Part shown: positions 37,101 through 44,689 of the stretch, piece by piece
Numbering within the stretch: the stretch's first letter is position 1
Layout: each line of letters begins with the position of its first letter
Made by a program: the position numbers and the translations under genes
The notes under the pieces: generated by a model
Told to the model about the DNA's origin: nothing
What the model saw: the letters and a program-made list of their open reading frames with translations, nothing else
The model's database searches: none
Assembly (NCBI RefSeq): GCF_024347475.1
Contig: NZ_AP025488.1
Coordinates: 1,426,001-1,490,000 of the forward strand
DNA: 64,000 nucleotides
Direction of reading: 5' to 3'
From: Vibrio fortis
GTDB taxonomy: Bacteria > Pseudomonadota > Gammaproteobacteria > Enterobacterales > Vibrionaceae

Positions 37101-37852
37101 GTAATGGGGAAACTCGTGGATATCAATTTAACGACGATGGCACGGCCATTAATTACCGTAACGGAATCCCTAGATATTGGGTATGGGAGTTCGACACAGA
37201 TAACAACATGTATGTTGTTTACTATGACGAGGAAAAAACGGTGTTAGCTGAGTATATTACTGTTTTGTACAACAGAGAAGGCTCCGTGAGTCTCGCTTTC
37301 TACGAACCAGAAGCCTCTGAATCTTGGGCTTCAACCTACGAAGACCTATCGACTAGCAATGGCATTCTCTATTGTGATACAGGCAATACTGATTGGAATG
37401 ACGAAGACAACGTGCCAAATTATGGCTCTTTCCAAGACTACAAAGATAGCGTGGAATCTTGTATAGAACTAAGTGACTCCAACGCAGCATTTAGTGCGGA
37501 CTACTTCGACAGAAAAATCAGCTTCACAAGCAACTCAGATGAAAACGGTGAATTCGAAACTTTCGTATTTGAAGAAGATGGCACTGGCACCTATATAGTT
37601 TCACATGTAGATGACGGTGACCAAGAAAACTTAACCATGACTTGGTCTGTTAACGATGAAACAAACCTAGTAGACGTACTTATCGATGCTGGAGAAATCA
37701 CAGCAAGAGATACTCTAGCTATTATTGACAGTAATAGTATCGAGTTTTACATCAAAGGCTTCTCAAGGGGAAGCGACTGGGATGGCGTGGGAGATGACGA
37801 CGGAGGTGATATTTGGTCCCGAGTTTTCACTGCAGATCAACCCGATGACTAA
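34106..37852 (+). CDS. Large lipoprotein with thrombospondin type 3 calcium-binding repeats
   Basis: A 1248-aa predicted lipoprotein. The signal peptide ends in lipobox LVGC (Cys 21). Residues ~38-235 form an N-terminal domain seen in Vibrio and Shewanella surface proteins (AIDGYLNGAQVWLDLNANFQ; ERDVTPLSTLVHVQL). Residues ~243-511 hold seven full ~35-residue Asp-rich units, each of the type DTDxDGxGNNAD-DDDGDGVSDEEDxFPLD, plus a partial eighth. These are thrombospondin type 3-like calcium-binding repeats. After a ~300-residue linker domain (515-810), three related ~120-140-residue domains follow, beginning near 832, 965 and 1107. The protein is extremely acidic. It likely sits at the cell surface; an adhesion or matrix role is inference. 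Confidence 0.85.
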   Translation: MKKNPLTIVLGLTASVGLVGCLDDSDSDSSNGSASSTSYSVTAIDGYLNGAQVWLDLNANFQLDSNEPSATTGEGGKASLDITGIDNPETYPLVVRSIKGQTVDEDTGNTVASDYVMSAPAGERDVTPLSTLVHVQLESGQAASKEEAITNVATEMGLEEGEVLGDYKENNNEKAAFGARSLVASGNLPESPEELYTAANDDDGSNDLLAAISVVNSKIKEIVEDNEADLDSIVFNKSGVADKDTDRDGVADEDDAFPSDSSEWLDSDNDEIGDNADTDDDGDGVSDTEDEMPLDPNETKDSDSDGKGDNADLDDDNDGVPDTEDAFDFDPTETLDTDNDGIGNNTDEDDDGDEVNDEEDAFPLDSSESVDTDEDNIGNNADTDDDGDGVSDEEDDFPLDKDESLDTDKDGIGNNADTDDDGDEVSDEDDAFPLDSSETVDTDKDNIGNNADTDDDGDGVSDEEDDFPLDKDESVDTDKDGIGNNADPDDDNDGIDDENDLDPTDPDVGLSDTAKAIEFIKSEGAIYSLWEEDYDKITQLFVDTFTPNGDVAPLTQIQRIKSDGTLITVPNDYESDTQLTEQGWTSIPEEYVLDISDSKIMAYPVDHPTLTYSATAIYKDLSGVSISSYNLDLDLLEDSQGSYPDGSTAVVLNFTPVNDAYYLWTNWTPWVFDGHNGKDNATLDELIVDTSAGEVGQTSMYYGVSIGWDVSAELVSDNTVNFYSLNWNDGEAVRVSSATWTRSTMNNEDIIMFTVPEEAIAEWGESFDQDSPHVLFSVVDGQLHQGSLEKAGEPEVDESIYINAIARDAALNIVDVPVSTCSTGDDEDDTATTQEFEAAVTACGGRITITEQMIVDQNFHRVKGNGDTRDYFFNADGTVDVSKNGEYGYTDNWSINNGQVVISFSEPDYEYAWTWALVEQSDSVWSLKFYESEVDGGQEKQWIWSDTVELIEGNVICSFPENSNASLDSFKNDLSEYSDCAGEPLTSELSGLQLGRVKSNGETRGYQFNDDGTAINYRNGIPRYWVWEFDTDNNMYVVYYDEEKTVLAEYITVLYNREGSVSLAFYEPEASESWASTYEDLSTSNGILYCDTGNTDWNDEDNVPNYGSFQDYKDSVESCIELSDSNAAFSADYFDRKISFTSNSDENGEFETFVFEEDGTGTYIVSHVDDGDQENLTMTWSVNDETNLVDVLIDAGEITARDTLAIIDSNSIEFYIKGFSRGSDWDGVGDDDGGDIWSRVFTADQPDD
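34835..35638 (+). repeat. Tandem repeat array coding TSP3-type units
   Basis: Seven ~105-bp units plus a partial one. Units 4-5 and 6-7 form a higher-order pair: two ~210-bp blocks (about 35146-35355 and 35356-35565) alternate an AFPLDSSE unit with a DFPLDKDES unit. This indicates a recent duplication of a two-unit block. The opposite strand is open through most of it because of the codon bias (GAY rich), but that frame is not a gene. Confidence 0.85.
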
Positions 37853-37875
37853 TTAACGATACTCATCCAGCAATC

Positions 37876-37900
37876 AATGCCCCCTTTATTGGGGGCATTT
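37876..37900. terminator. Terminator between the lipoprotein gene and yccF
   Basis: AATGCCCCC and GGGGGCATT are perfect arms around TTTATT, followed by T residues, between two convergent genes. Confidence 0.8.
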
Positions 37901-37904
37901 CTTT

Positions 37905-38339
37905 CTAGCCTTTATAGTTTCTCACACGTGCCGCTTCAGCTTCGCGCTTGTCAACGACCGTTTTGCCGATAGGTGCCAATGAAATCACAGCTAATTTAAG
38001 GTGCTGAATAGCAAATGGGATACCGATGATGGTCACGAAGCAGGCTACTGCTGATAAGATGTGGCCAATTGCAAGCCATACCCCTGCAAATACGAACCAG
38101 ATAATATTGCCTATCATACCTAATGGACTGGTACCGATATCACCCTCGTTGGTTAGCTCATCACGCGCAATCGCTTCTTGACCAAACGGGAAGAATGAGA
38201 AATTACCCATAACAAAACAAGCTCGTCCCCAAGGAATACCGATAATGGTAATGAATGCCAACAGTCCGAAGAACCACCACGCTAATCCCATAAATACACC
38301 GCCGAACAAAAACCAAATGATATTGCCGATTGTTTTCAT
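37905..38339 (-). CDS. yccF: Inner-membrane protein YccF
   Basis: A 144-aa membrane protein (E. coli 148 aa) made of two similar halves, each with the phrase IGNIIWF and a later ITIIGIP or VTIIGIPF. Such duplicated YccF domains are conserved in many bacteria. The function is unknown, though E. coli keeps it with yccS. Here it is about 21 kb away from yccS and helD, so that neighbourhood is broken. Start ATG at 38339, preceded by GGAGAACACTCAATG. Confidence 0.92.
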   Translation of the reverse strand: MKTIGNIIWFLFGGVFMGLAWWFFGLLAFITIIGIPWGRACFVMGNFSFFPFGQEAIARDELTNEGDIGTSPLGMIGNIIWFVFAGVWLAIGHILSAVACFVTIIGIPFAIQHLKLAVISLAPIGKTVVDKREAEAARVRNYKG

Positions 38340-38586
38340 TGAGTGTTCTCCATAAATCTAAAGTGCAGCATTACAGATTGTAAGCCGTTGATAGGGTTAT
38401 TATTCCAAAACAAATATGAACCGCCAATGAACCTTTTAAAATAAGGATCATTTGATACTCGCCACGATTCTCACACACAAATCCTAGCAAGTGTAAGCTT
38501 CTTTGTTACTATAGCCACAAGTTAGTCAACGAATAGACTGTTTAGGTATCACACCTAGTAAACAGCAAGATTAAAGGTCGGGCTTT

Positions 38587-38712
38587 ATGAGCAACAACGA
38601 ACAACCAAAAAAGAAGATGAAAAATTGGGTACCTATTGTTTTTTTCGCCGTACTCAGCACCATTCCGGTATTCATGTTTTTAGTTGATGTCTACATCAAT
38701 CAATACATGTAG
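38587..38712 (+). CDS. Small single-span membrane protein (41 aa)
   Basis: ATG at 38587 has an AAAGGTCGGG purine-rich site upstream. The protein is MSNNEQPKKKMKNWVPIVFF then AVLSTIPVFMFLVDVYINQYM. A polar, lysine-rich N-terminus precedes one membrane segment (about residues 14-36), suggesting an N-in topology. It is followed closely by a good terminator at 38731. Not recognised, but the terminator and membrane design support a real small gene. Confidence 0.65.
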   Translation: MSNNEQPKKKMKNWVPIVFFAVLSTIPVFMFLVDVYINQYM

Positions 38713-38730
38713 ACACACGATACAAATAGA

Positions 38731-38760
38731 AAGGCAGTGGCTCAAACCACTGCCTTTTTA
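38731..38760. terminator. Terminator after the 41-aa gene
   Basis: AAGGCAGTGG and CCACTGCCTTTTT form a perfect stem around CTCAAA. It lies between convergent genes and could serve both. Confidence 0.8.
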
Positions 38761-38774
38761 CTGTCTACTCACTT

Positions 38775-39851
38775 CTAGTTTAACTCAGCAACCAGCATAT
38801 CCAGTATGTCGATAAGTTCGTGATCGGGCAGGTTCAATAAATTGTCACCGACATACCATTCAATCTTACATTGATGCGATAACTCACAAGGACTTGGGTT
38901 CCCAATCCAAATCTTATCGCGCGCAGCAATCTTATCTCTTAACTCAATGCCTTCTTCAACACTTACAGGTAGGTACAGGTGCAGCATGTTGCTCTGTGGC
39001 TGCTTGGGATTAACGATAAACTGTGGGTAGTCCTGTAGAATTTGATAGACGTGTTTCGTTCGTTCAAACAGGGCTGGCATTTGAGCTAGGCGTTCATCAA
39101 ATTGCATGGCTGCGGACACAATAAATGGCGTTCTACGGTAAACATTACCACCTTGTCGTTTCATCCATAATGATGCTTTCTTTATAAATGCCTTATTCCC
39201 TAGTAGCAACGAACCACCTAAGCCATTTAGTCCTTTGTAAAGAGAGACATAAGCAGAGTCAAAGCCATTGGCAATCTCTTGATAGTTTTTCTGGTAATAA
39301 GCTCCACATTCCCACAAACGCGCACCATCCATATGTAGATGAATGCCGTTGGTTTGACAGTAATCTTTGATCGATTCCAACTCATCCCACTCTGGAAGCT
39401 GACCACCAATTTCACGCATCGGTAATTCATAAAGCGCTGCCGCAATTTCATCTGGCCACGCCTTCAAATCATCGACATTCCAAGTGCGATGTACATTGCC
39501 CAGCGGCAACACATTGAACCGATTTTGAACCTGATAGCCTTGGCTTTCATGACGCATGATGTGGCTAGACTCGTGCATTGCAACGTTATGGCAACGCTTC
39601 TCATCACAAACGATCTGCAAAGCCGTAGGTTGGTTCATTGTCCCAGTAATAACAAACACCGCCGCTTCAAAACCCAACAGGTCTGCGACTTTCTGTTCAA
39701 ACTCTTGAATAAACTCACCATCACCATACGTATCATGGGTTACACCACGCTCTTCAGACCATTGCGCCATTTGTGAAAAGAGTTGTGCCGGTGTTGGTTC
39801 GAAATGACCAGATAGAAAAAGTTTGCACTGCTGACGAAGATCCTTAGCCAT
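38775..39851 (-). CDS. Threonine aldolase-family PLP enzyme
   Basis: A 358-aa protein of the beta-eliminating lyase/threonine aldolase group (fold type I PLP). The probable PLP lysine is in SLYKGLNGLGG (about residue 205). HLHMDGARLWECG near 171 carries the Asp that contacts the pyridine nitrogen, and HESSHIMRHES near 92 matches the family's active-site His region. It is longer than E. coli LtaE and has an extra N-terminal segment (LFLSGHFEPTPAQLFSQMA), so low-specificity L-threonine aldolase is a likely but unproven activity. Confidence 0.8.
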   Translation of the reverse strand: MAKDLRQQCKLFLSGHFEPTPAQLFSQMAQWSEERGVTHDTYGDGEFIQEFEQKVADLLGFEAAVFVITGTMNQPTALQIVCDEKRCHNVAMHESSHIMRHESQGYQVQNRFNVLPLGNVHRTWNVDDLKAWPDEIAAALYELPMREIGGQLPEWDELESIKDYCQTNGIHLHMDGARLWECGAYYQKNYQEIANGFDSAYVSLYKGLNGLGGSLLLGNKAFIKKASLWMKRQGGNVYRRTPFIVSAAMQFDERLAQMPALFERTKHVYQILQDYPQFIVNPKQPQSNMLHLYLPVSVEEGIELRDKIAARDKIWIGNPSPCELSHQCKIEWYVGDNLLNLPDHELIDILDMLVAELN

Positions 39852-40134
39852 AGGGTGTTTCCTTTATTGGGAGTTCAAATGATGTCGTCTTTGCGACTCT
39901 GTTTTCGTAGTAAAGGTAACATGAAATGATTCGATATTTTTCTACCTATTCACGCATATTTAGTTTTCTATTTCACAAGTCTTCGAGCTAAAACTCATAA
40001 AATCGCAAACGTTTCCACATCTATCAAATACTCGGACGTTATATCAATCAAACTCAAGCTAATTCATTGTTCTTCAACTACTCTTCTATTATTGTAACAA
40101 GTAGATGTTGTTCGAATTATATAAAGAGGGCCAT

Positions 40135-40749
40135 ATGTCGAAAAATCGAGTTCTGGTGTTGTTTGCACACCCATCTCAGCACCGCTCCGAAGCGAACAAA
40201 CCGCTGTTTGACCAAGCAAAGAAAATTGAAAACGTCACGTGTGTCGATCTTTACGCTGAATATCCAACATTCAAAATCAACATTGACCGCGAACAGAAAC
40301 GTCTTCTTGAGCACGACATTATCATCTTTCAGTTTCCACTCTATTGGTATTCCACCCCTGCCATTCTCAAAGAGTGGCAAGATTTGGTTCTAGAATATGG
40401 TTTTGCTTATGGCACGGATGGCCATGAGTTAGAAGGGAAAAAGTTCCTCTGCAGTATTACCGCGGGTGGTAAGGAAGATGCTTATCAAACCGATGGCTAT
40501 AACCACTTTACTATTCGAGAACTGCTCCACCCTCTTGAGCAAACCGCGTCTTTATGTGGCATGGAATACTTAGCCCCTTATGCCCTTTTTGGCTCGCGTA
40601 CCGCATTGGAAGAGAACCGTATCGTTGGGCACGTTGAGCGATACAAATTCTTATTAGAGTCACTGGTTGATGGAAACATTAATTATAAGAAGGCGAAAAA
40701 AGTCGCAAAGCTAAACCACTACCTCGATGAAATCATGAACAAGGACTAA
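40135..40749 (+). CDS. kefG: KefG/KefF-type NAD(P)H oxidoreductase subunit
   Basis: A 204-aa flavodoxin-fold protein. Opening phrase VLVLFAHPSQHRSEANKPLF and IIIFQFPLYWYSTPAILKEW are typical of the quinone-reductase-like ancillary subunits of Kef potassium efflux systems. The ATG at 40135 is chosen for its AAAGAGGG site; an upstream ATG at 40105 would add ten non-conserved residues. It lies 3 bp before the antiporter gene, so the two form an operon and probably one complex. The choice between KefG and KefF is not certain. Confidence 0.82.
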   Translation: MSKNRVLVLFAHPSQHRSEANKPLFDQAKKIENVTCVDLYAEYPTFKINIDREQKRLLEHDIIIFQFPLYWYSTPAILKEWQDLVLEYGFAYGTDGHELEGKKFLCSITAGGKEDAYQTDGYNHFTIRELLHPLEQTASLCGMEYLAPYALFGSRTALEENRIVGHVERYKFLLESLVDGNINYKKAKKVAKLNHYLDEIMNKD

Positions 40750-40752
40750 AGA

Positions 40753-42678
40753 ATGACGGGATATTTTCTACAAGCCTTTATCTACTTAGTCGCCGCAGTT
40801 ATCGCGGTACCTATTGCTAAGCGCCTTGGTTTGGGCTCCGTACTAGGTTACCTAATCGCTGGTGTGGTTATTGGCCCTATCATCGGTCTGGTTGGTGAAG
40901 AAACAACGACCATCCAACACTTTGCCGAGTTTGGCGTGGTTATGATGCTGTTCTTGGTGGGCTTAGAGCTCGAACCGAAAATGCTGTGGGCAATGCGAAA
41001 TCGTCTTATGGGCTTAGGCGGCTTGCAGGTCGGCGGTACTGCAGCGATTGTGATGGGAATTGCACTCGTATTTGAGCAACCATGGACTATCGCTTTGACC
41101 ATCGGTCTTATCTTTGCGTTATCTTCTACAGCAATTGTTCTTCAAACCTTTAACGAAAAAGGGTTGTCAAAGACAGAAGGCGGCCAAAATGCCTTCTCTG
41201 TATTGCTATTCCAAGATATCGCAGTTATCCCAATGCTGGCATTTATCCCACTATTGGCATTACCGGAACTGGTGGAAGCAGCGCAAAACGCAGTATCAGC
41301 TGCGGCTGATCACCATGACGAGCTAAGTTTGGTTGCGGGATTACCGGGCTGGGCATACGGCCTTGTGATTACCGCTTCCATCGCGTTGGTCGTCGTTGGC
41401 GGTCACTTCTTAAGTCGCCCACTTTTCCGATTCGTAGCAAGCTCTGGACTGCGTGAGATCTTTACCGCGACTGCACTCATGCTGGTTATCGGCATCGCCG
41501 CGTTGATGAGTCTAGTGGGTCTATCTCCTGCCCTTGGGACGTTCCTTGCTGGTGTGGTACTTGCCAACAGTGAATTCCGCCATGAACTTGAATCCAACAT
41601 CGACCCATTTAAAGGGCTTCTGCTTGGACTTTTCTTTATTACGGTTGGTGCAGGAATCAACTTCGATGTTCTATTCAATGATTTCGGTCTAATCATCGGA
41701 TTAACACTAGGTGTGATGCTACTAAAAGCAGCTGTTCTATTTATCTTGGCGCTGATTTTCAAAATCAAAAATAGCGACCGTTGGCTATTTACATTGAGCT
41801 TGGCGCAAGCCGGTGAATTTGGTTTTGTACTTCTAAGCTTCTCTGCTCAGAACCACGTGTTGCCATCTGATGTTGTTCAAACTCTATCTCTTGTGGTTGC
41901 TCTATCAATGTTCTTAACACCGGGACTCTTCATTTTATTCGATAAAGTGATTCTTCCTCGTTACGAACAAAAATCTAACGACAGAGAAGAAGATACGATC
42001 GAAGAAAAAGGCACAGTGATCATCGCGGGTATTGGTCGTTTCGGTCAAATCGTTAACCGTCTGCTGGTATCTAACGGTGTGAACACTGTCGTACTTGATC
42101 ACCAAGCCAACCAAGTTGACGTTCTTCGCTCAATCAATATCAAGTCATACTTTGGCGATGCAACTCGCCCCGATTTGCTACACACGGCAGGCATTGAAGA
42201 TGCTGCGCTGTTTGTTGTCGCGATTGATAACCAAGACTCAAGCGTCGAACTGGTCAAGTATGTGAAACACACTTATCCAAAAGTGAAAATATTAGCTCGC
42301 GCCTTCGACCGTGGACACAGCTACCGACTAAGAGAAGCGGGAGCCGACTTTATCGAATCAGAGACATATCACTCAGCACTGGAGATGGGAGCAGAAGCCC
42401 TACGCTCTCTCGGCCATCATCCATTCTTTGTTGAGCAACAGAAATCGACCTATATGCGTGTTGAGAGTCGTAAGTCTGAAAAACTCTATCAAGCTTGGGC
42501 TGCAGCCGAGGATAACCCGCGTTATGACAACAACTATCGTCAAATCTTCATTCACCTAGAAGAAGCAATGAAAGAGGACATGAAGAAAGATCGCTCGGAC
42601 AAGCATACTCGCTCTGAACGAGGCTGGACGCCACCACCGAAAGGATATGCGGACGATTTCGAGGAAGAAGAAGCATAA
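40753..42678 (+). CDS. kefB: KefB/KefC-type K+/H+ antiporter
   Basis: A 641-aa CPA2 antiporter. Twelve or so membrane segments occupy residues 1-400 (LGSVLGYLIAGVVIGPIIGL; FGVVMMLFLVGLELEPKMLW). A regulatory RCK/TrkA-N domain follows with IAGIGRFGQIVNRLL near 425 (Rossmann GxGxxG) and FGDATRPDLLHTAGIEDA near 475. Kef systems let K+ out and protons in during electrophile stress, gated by glutathione adducts. The kefG-like gene just upstream supports the assignment. The highly charged C-terminal tail (MKEDMKKDRSDKHTRS) is longer than usual. Confidence 0.85.
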   Translation: MTGYFLQAFIYLVAAVIAVPIAKRLGLGSVLGYLIAGVVIGPIIGLVGEETTTIQHFAEFGVVMMLFLVGLELEPKMLWAMRNRLMGLGGLQVGGTAAIVMGIALVFEQPWTIALTIGLIFALSSTAIVLQTFNEKGLSKTEGGQNAFSVLLFQDIAVIPMLAFIPLLALPELVEAAQNAVSAAADHHDELSLVAGLPGWAYGLVITASIALVVVGGHFLSRPLFRFVASSGLREIFTATALMLVIGIAALMSLVGLSPALGTFLAGVVLANSEFRHELESNIDPFKGLLLGLFFITVGAGINFDVLFNDFGLIIGLTLGVMLLKAAVLFILALIFKIKNSDRWLFTLSLAQAGEFGFVLLSFSAQNHVLPSDVVQTLSLVVALSMFLTPGLFILFDKVILPRYEQKSNDREEDTIEEKGTVIIAGIGRFGQIVNRLLVSNGVNTVVLDHQANQVDVLRSINIKSYFGDATRPDLLHTAGIEDAALFVVAIDNQDSSVELVKYVKHTYPKVKILARAFDRGHSYRLREAGADFIESETYHSALEMGAEALRSLGHHPFFVEQQKSTYMRVESRKSEKLYQAWAAAEDNPRYDNNYRQIFIHLEEAMKEDMKKDRSDKHTRSERGWTPPPKGYADDFEEEEA

Positions 42679-42697
42679 ATTCTTTATAATTCGGTCT

Positions 42698-42727
42698 AAA
42701 ACGCGGCTGAACAAGCCGCGTTTTTTG
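42698..42727 (+). terminator. Terminator of the kef operon
   Basis: ACGCGGCT and AGCCGCGT with a run of six T form an intrinsic terminator about 20 bp after the stop. Confidence 0.85.
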
Positions 42728-43115
42728 TATCTCAAGCGTTAGAAACACACAATCAAGCTCAATTTGAACAATAAAAGCCTCTCGACCACTCCTTACAATT
42801 CGACATTAATGTGATCTACATTTGATTTTCTATTTCGGACGAAATTGGTCTTCTTATGCATCTGTTTACATTTATGAAACATATCGTCGAGCATTCTCTT
42901 TGGCGAATTTATGCGCCCCTTTCTCAAACCAACAGAACACTGTCCGCATAAATCATTCTCAAGCGCCCATTTCATTGGCTTTGAATAACATTGCATACAT
43001 CTTTATGCATAAATAATTAGCTACTAGAAAACATTCACACGCCCAATCTTTTGACCATCAAAATCACACGTAAAACCCATTAAATTTAACAAAAATATTT
43101 CAAAGTATTTCTATT

Positions 43116-43152
43116 GTTACAATTTGTAACGATTACAGCTTATGGGTATAGT
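43116..43152 (+). promoter_or_regulatory. Operator palindrome overlapping a sigma-70 promoter
   Basis: GTTACAATTTGTAAC (43116-43130) is a perfect 15-bp palindrome. Its right arm overlaps a candidate -35 TTGTAA (43124-43129), spaced 17 bp from a -10 TATAGT (43147-43152), about 55 bp before the DUF819 gene. The overlap suggests a repressor site, but the regulator is unknown. Confidence 0.6.
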
Positions 43153-43205
43153 CCTGCACTTCAAAAAGTGAGGCGTTTGCCATCACCTAAAGGAGGAAAA
43201 CAATA

Positions 43206-44429
43206 ATGATTACTAATGATGCTGTAATAATGGGCATGTTAGCCGTTATTCTTGGCGGTGTATTTATCACGGAAAGTAGCCAAAATAGCGCACTTAAAAA
43301 ATTCTACTCGTTCGTTCCGGGTTTATTGCTCTGTTACTTCGTACCTTCACTACTTAACAGTTTTGGCATCATCGACGCTTCTAATTCAAAGCTTTACTTT
43401 GTAGCAAGCCGATACCTACTTCCAAGCGCACTTGTATTGCTGATCATTTCAGCAGACCTACGCAAAATCTTCGGGCTTGGCTCAAAAGCTGTGATCATGT
43501 TCCTTACCGGTACACTTGGCATCATCATTGGTGGTCCCGTTGCGATTCTGATTATCGATCAGGTTAACCCTGACCTCGTTTCTGGTGATGTATGGCGTGG
43601 ACTCACGACAGTAGCCGGCTCTTGGATTGGCGGCGGCGCTAACCAAGCGGCAATGAAAGAAGTGTTTGATGTTGACGATCAACTCTTCTCAGCAATGATT
43701 ACCGTTGACGTTATCTGTGCCAATATCTGGATGGCAGTGCTTCTGATTATGGCTGGCCGTCAGAAGAAAATTGACGCATGGTTAAAAGCCGATACGTCAT
43801 CTATCGAAGAGCTAAAAGAGACCGTATCTAAATACCAAGAAGAGAACGCTCGCCCTACGACAACGACCGACCTAATGAAAATTGCAGCTATTGCCTTTGG
43901 TTTAACCGGTCTTGCGCACTTCTTTAGCGACATCATTGCACCATGGATTTCTACCAACGCACCTGAGCTTGCAAAATACAGCCTAACTTCAGGCTTCTTC
44001 TGGCTTATTGTAATGGTGACGACATTTGCACTGATTGCTTCATGCTTTAAGTCGACACGCAGCCTAGAGCACACTGGCGCATCTAAAATCGGTTCTGCAT
44101 TTATCTACATTCTAGTTGCTACCATCGGTATGCAAATGGATGTAACGGCAATCTTCGATAACCCAGGTTACTTCTTCATTGGTATCACTTGGTTGTCTAT
44201 CCACGCAATTCTTATGATTGTGATGGCAAAACTGATTCGTGCACCGCTATTCTTCATGGCGGTCGGTTCTCAAGCAAACGTCGGTGGCGCCGCTTCTGCC
44301 CCTGTGGTTGCTGCAGCATTCCACCCTGCTCTAGCACCTGTAGGTATCCTGATGGCCGTTCTAGGTTACGCACTGGGTACTTACGGCGCATACATTTGTG
44401 GATTGATTATGCAGGCTGCTGCGGGTTAA
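43206..44429 (+). CDS. DUF819-family membrane protein
   Basis: A 407-aa protein with about ten to twelve membrane segments. Characteristic phrases are TVAGSWIGGGANQAAMKEVF near residue 139 and VGSQANVGGAASAPVVAAAF near 357, which place it in the DUF819 (YjcL-like) family of predicted permeases. The two glycine-rich re-entrant-like motifs suggest inverted-repeat transporters, but the substrate is unknown. The start ATG at 43206 has a near-perfect AAAGGAGG site. It carries its own terminator and marks the left end of core sequence before the island. Confidence 0.82.
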   Translation: MITNDAVIMGMLAVILGGVFITESSQNSALKKFYSFVPGLLLCYFVPSLLNSFGIIDASNSKLYFVASRYLLPSALVLLIISADLRKIFGLGSKAVIMFLTGTLGIIIGGPVAILIIDQVNPDLVSGDVWRGLTTVAGSWIGGGANQAAMKEVFDVDDQLFSAMITVDVICANIWMAVLLIMAGRQKKIDAWLKADTSSIEELKETVSKYQEENARPTTTTDLMKIAAIAFGLTGLAHFFSDIIAPWISTNAPELAKYSLTSGFFWLIVMVTTFALIASCFKSTRSLEHTGASKIGSAFIYILVATIGMQMDVTAIFDNPGYFFIGITWLSIHAILMIVMAKLIRAPLFFMAVGSQANVGGAASAPVVAAAFHPALAPVGILMAVLGYALGTYGAYICGLIMQAAAG

Positions 44430-44452
44430 TTTCAGACAAAAACATAGACCAT

Positions 44453-44484
44453 ACAAAGCCAGCAACTGAACATGCTGGCTTTGT
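44453..44484 (+). terminator. Terminator of the DUF819 gene
   Basis: ACAAAGCCAGCA and TGCTGGCTTTGT are perfect 12-bp arms around an 8-nt loop. Confidence 0.8.
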
Positions 44485-44497
44485 GCTTACTACTAAC

Positions 44498-44527
44498 AAA
44501 AAAGCGACAGCTTTCACCGTCGCCTTT
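44498..44527 (-). terminator. Terminator-like hairpin belonging to the tdh remnant
   Basis: On the minus strand AAAGGCGAC and GTCGCTTTTTT frame a short stem ending in a T run. It lies just beyond the 3' end of the tdh-like fragment, where a tdh terminator would be expected. Confidence 0.55.
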
Positions 44528-44551
44528 CTAAATATTATCAATTAGTTAAGA

Positions 44552-44647
44552 TTACTCACAATCAAGAATAACCTGCCAGACATACCAGTTCACATCATGT
44601 CGAAGCCGGCTTGGAAGTCATCCACTTTGTAGTGGTGAATCATCATG
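44552..44647 (-). pseudogene. Remnant of the 3' end of tdh
   Basis: About 95 bp closely match the 3' end of the intact tdh gene at 56733-56827. Translation gives HHYKVDDFQAGFDMM, the same as the tdh C-terminus, but then an in-frame TGA replaces the codon for Arg, and a 1-bp indel plus substitutions destroy the remainder. The blocks CGAAGCC and GCTTGGAAGTC with TCCACTTTGTAGTGGTGA are identical or nearly so in both copies. This is a direct repeat (same orientation) flanking the 12-kb island, so it is evidence for how the island was gained rather than a gene. Confidence 0.88.
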
Positions 44648-44689
44648 AACAAGTGAATCGACTAAATCCAATGGCGTCGCCATGATTAT

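Larger units (their letters stand above)
42679..43205. other. Long AT-rich intergenic region
   Basis: No gene is supported. It contains the kef terminator at the left and an operator-promoter at 43116-43152 in front of the DUF819 gene. Confidence 0.5.
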
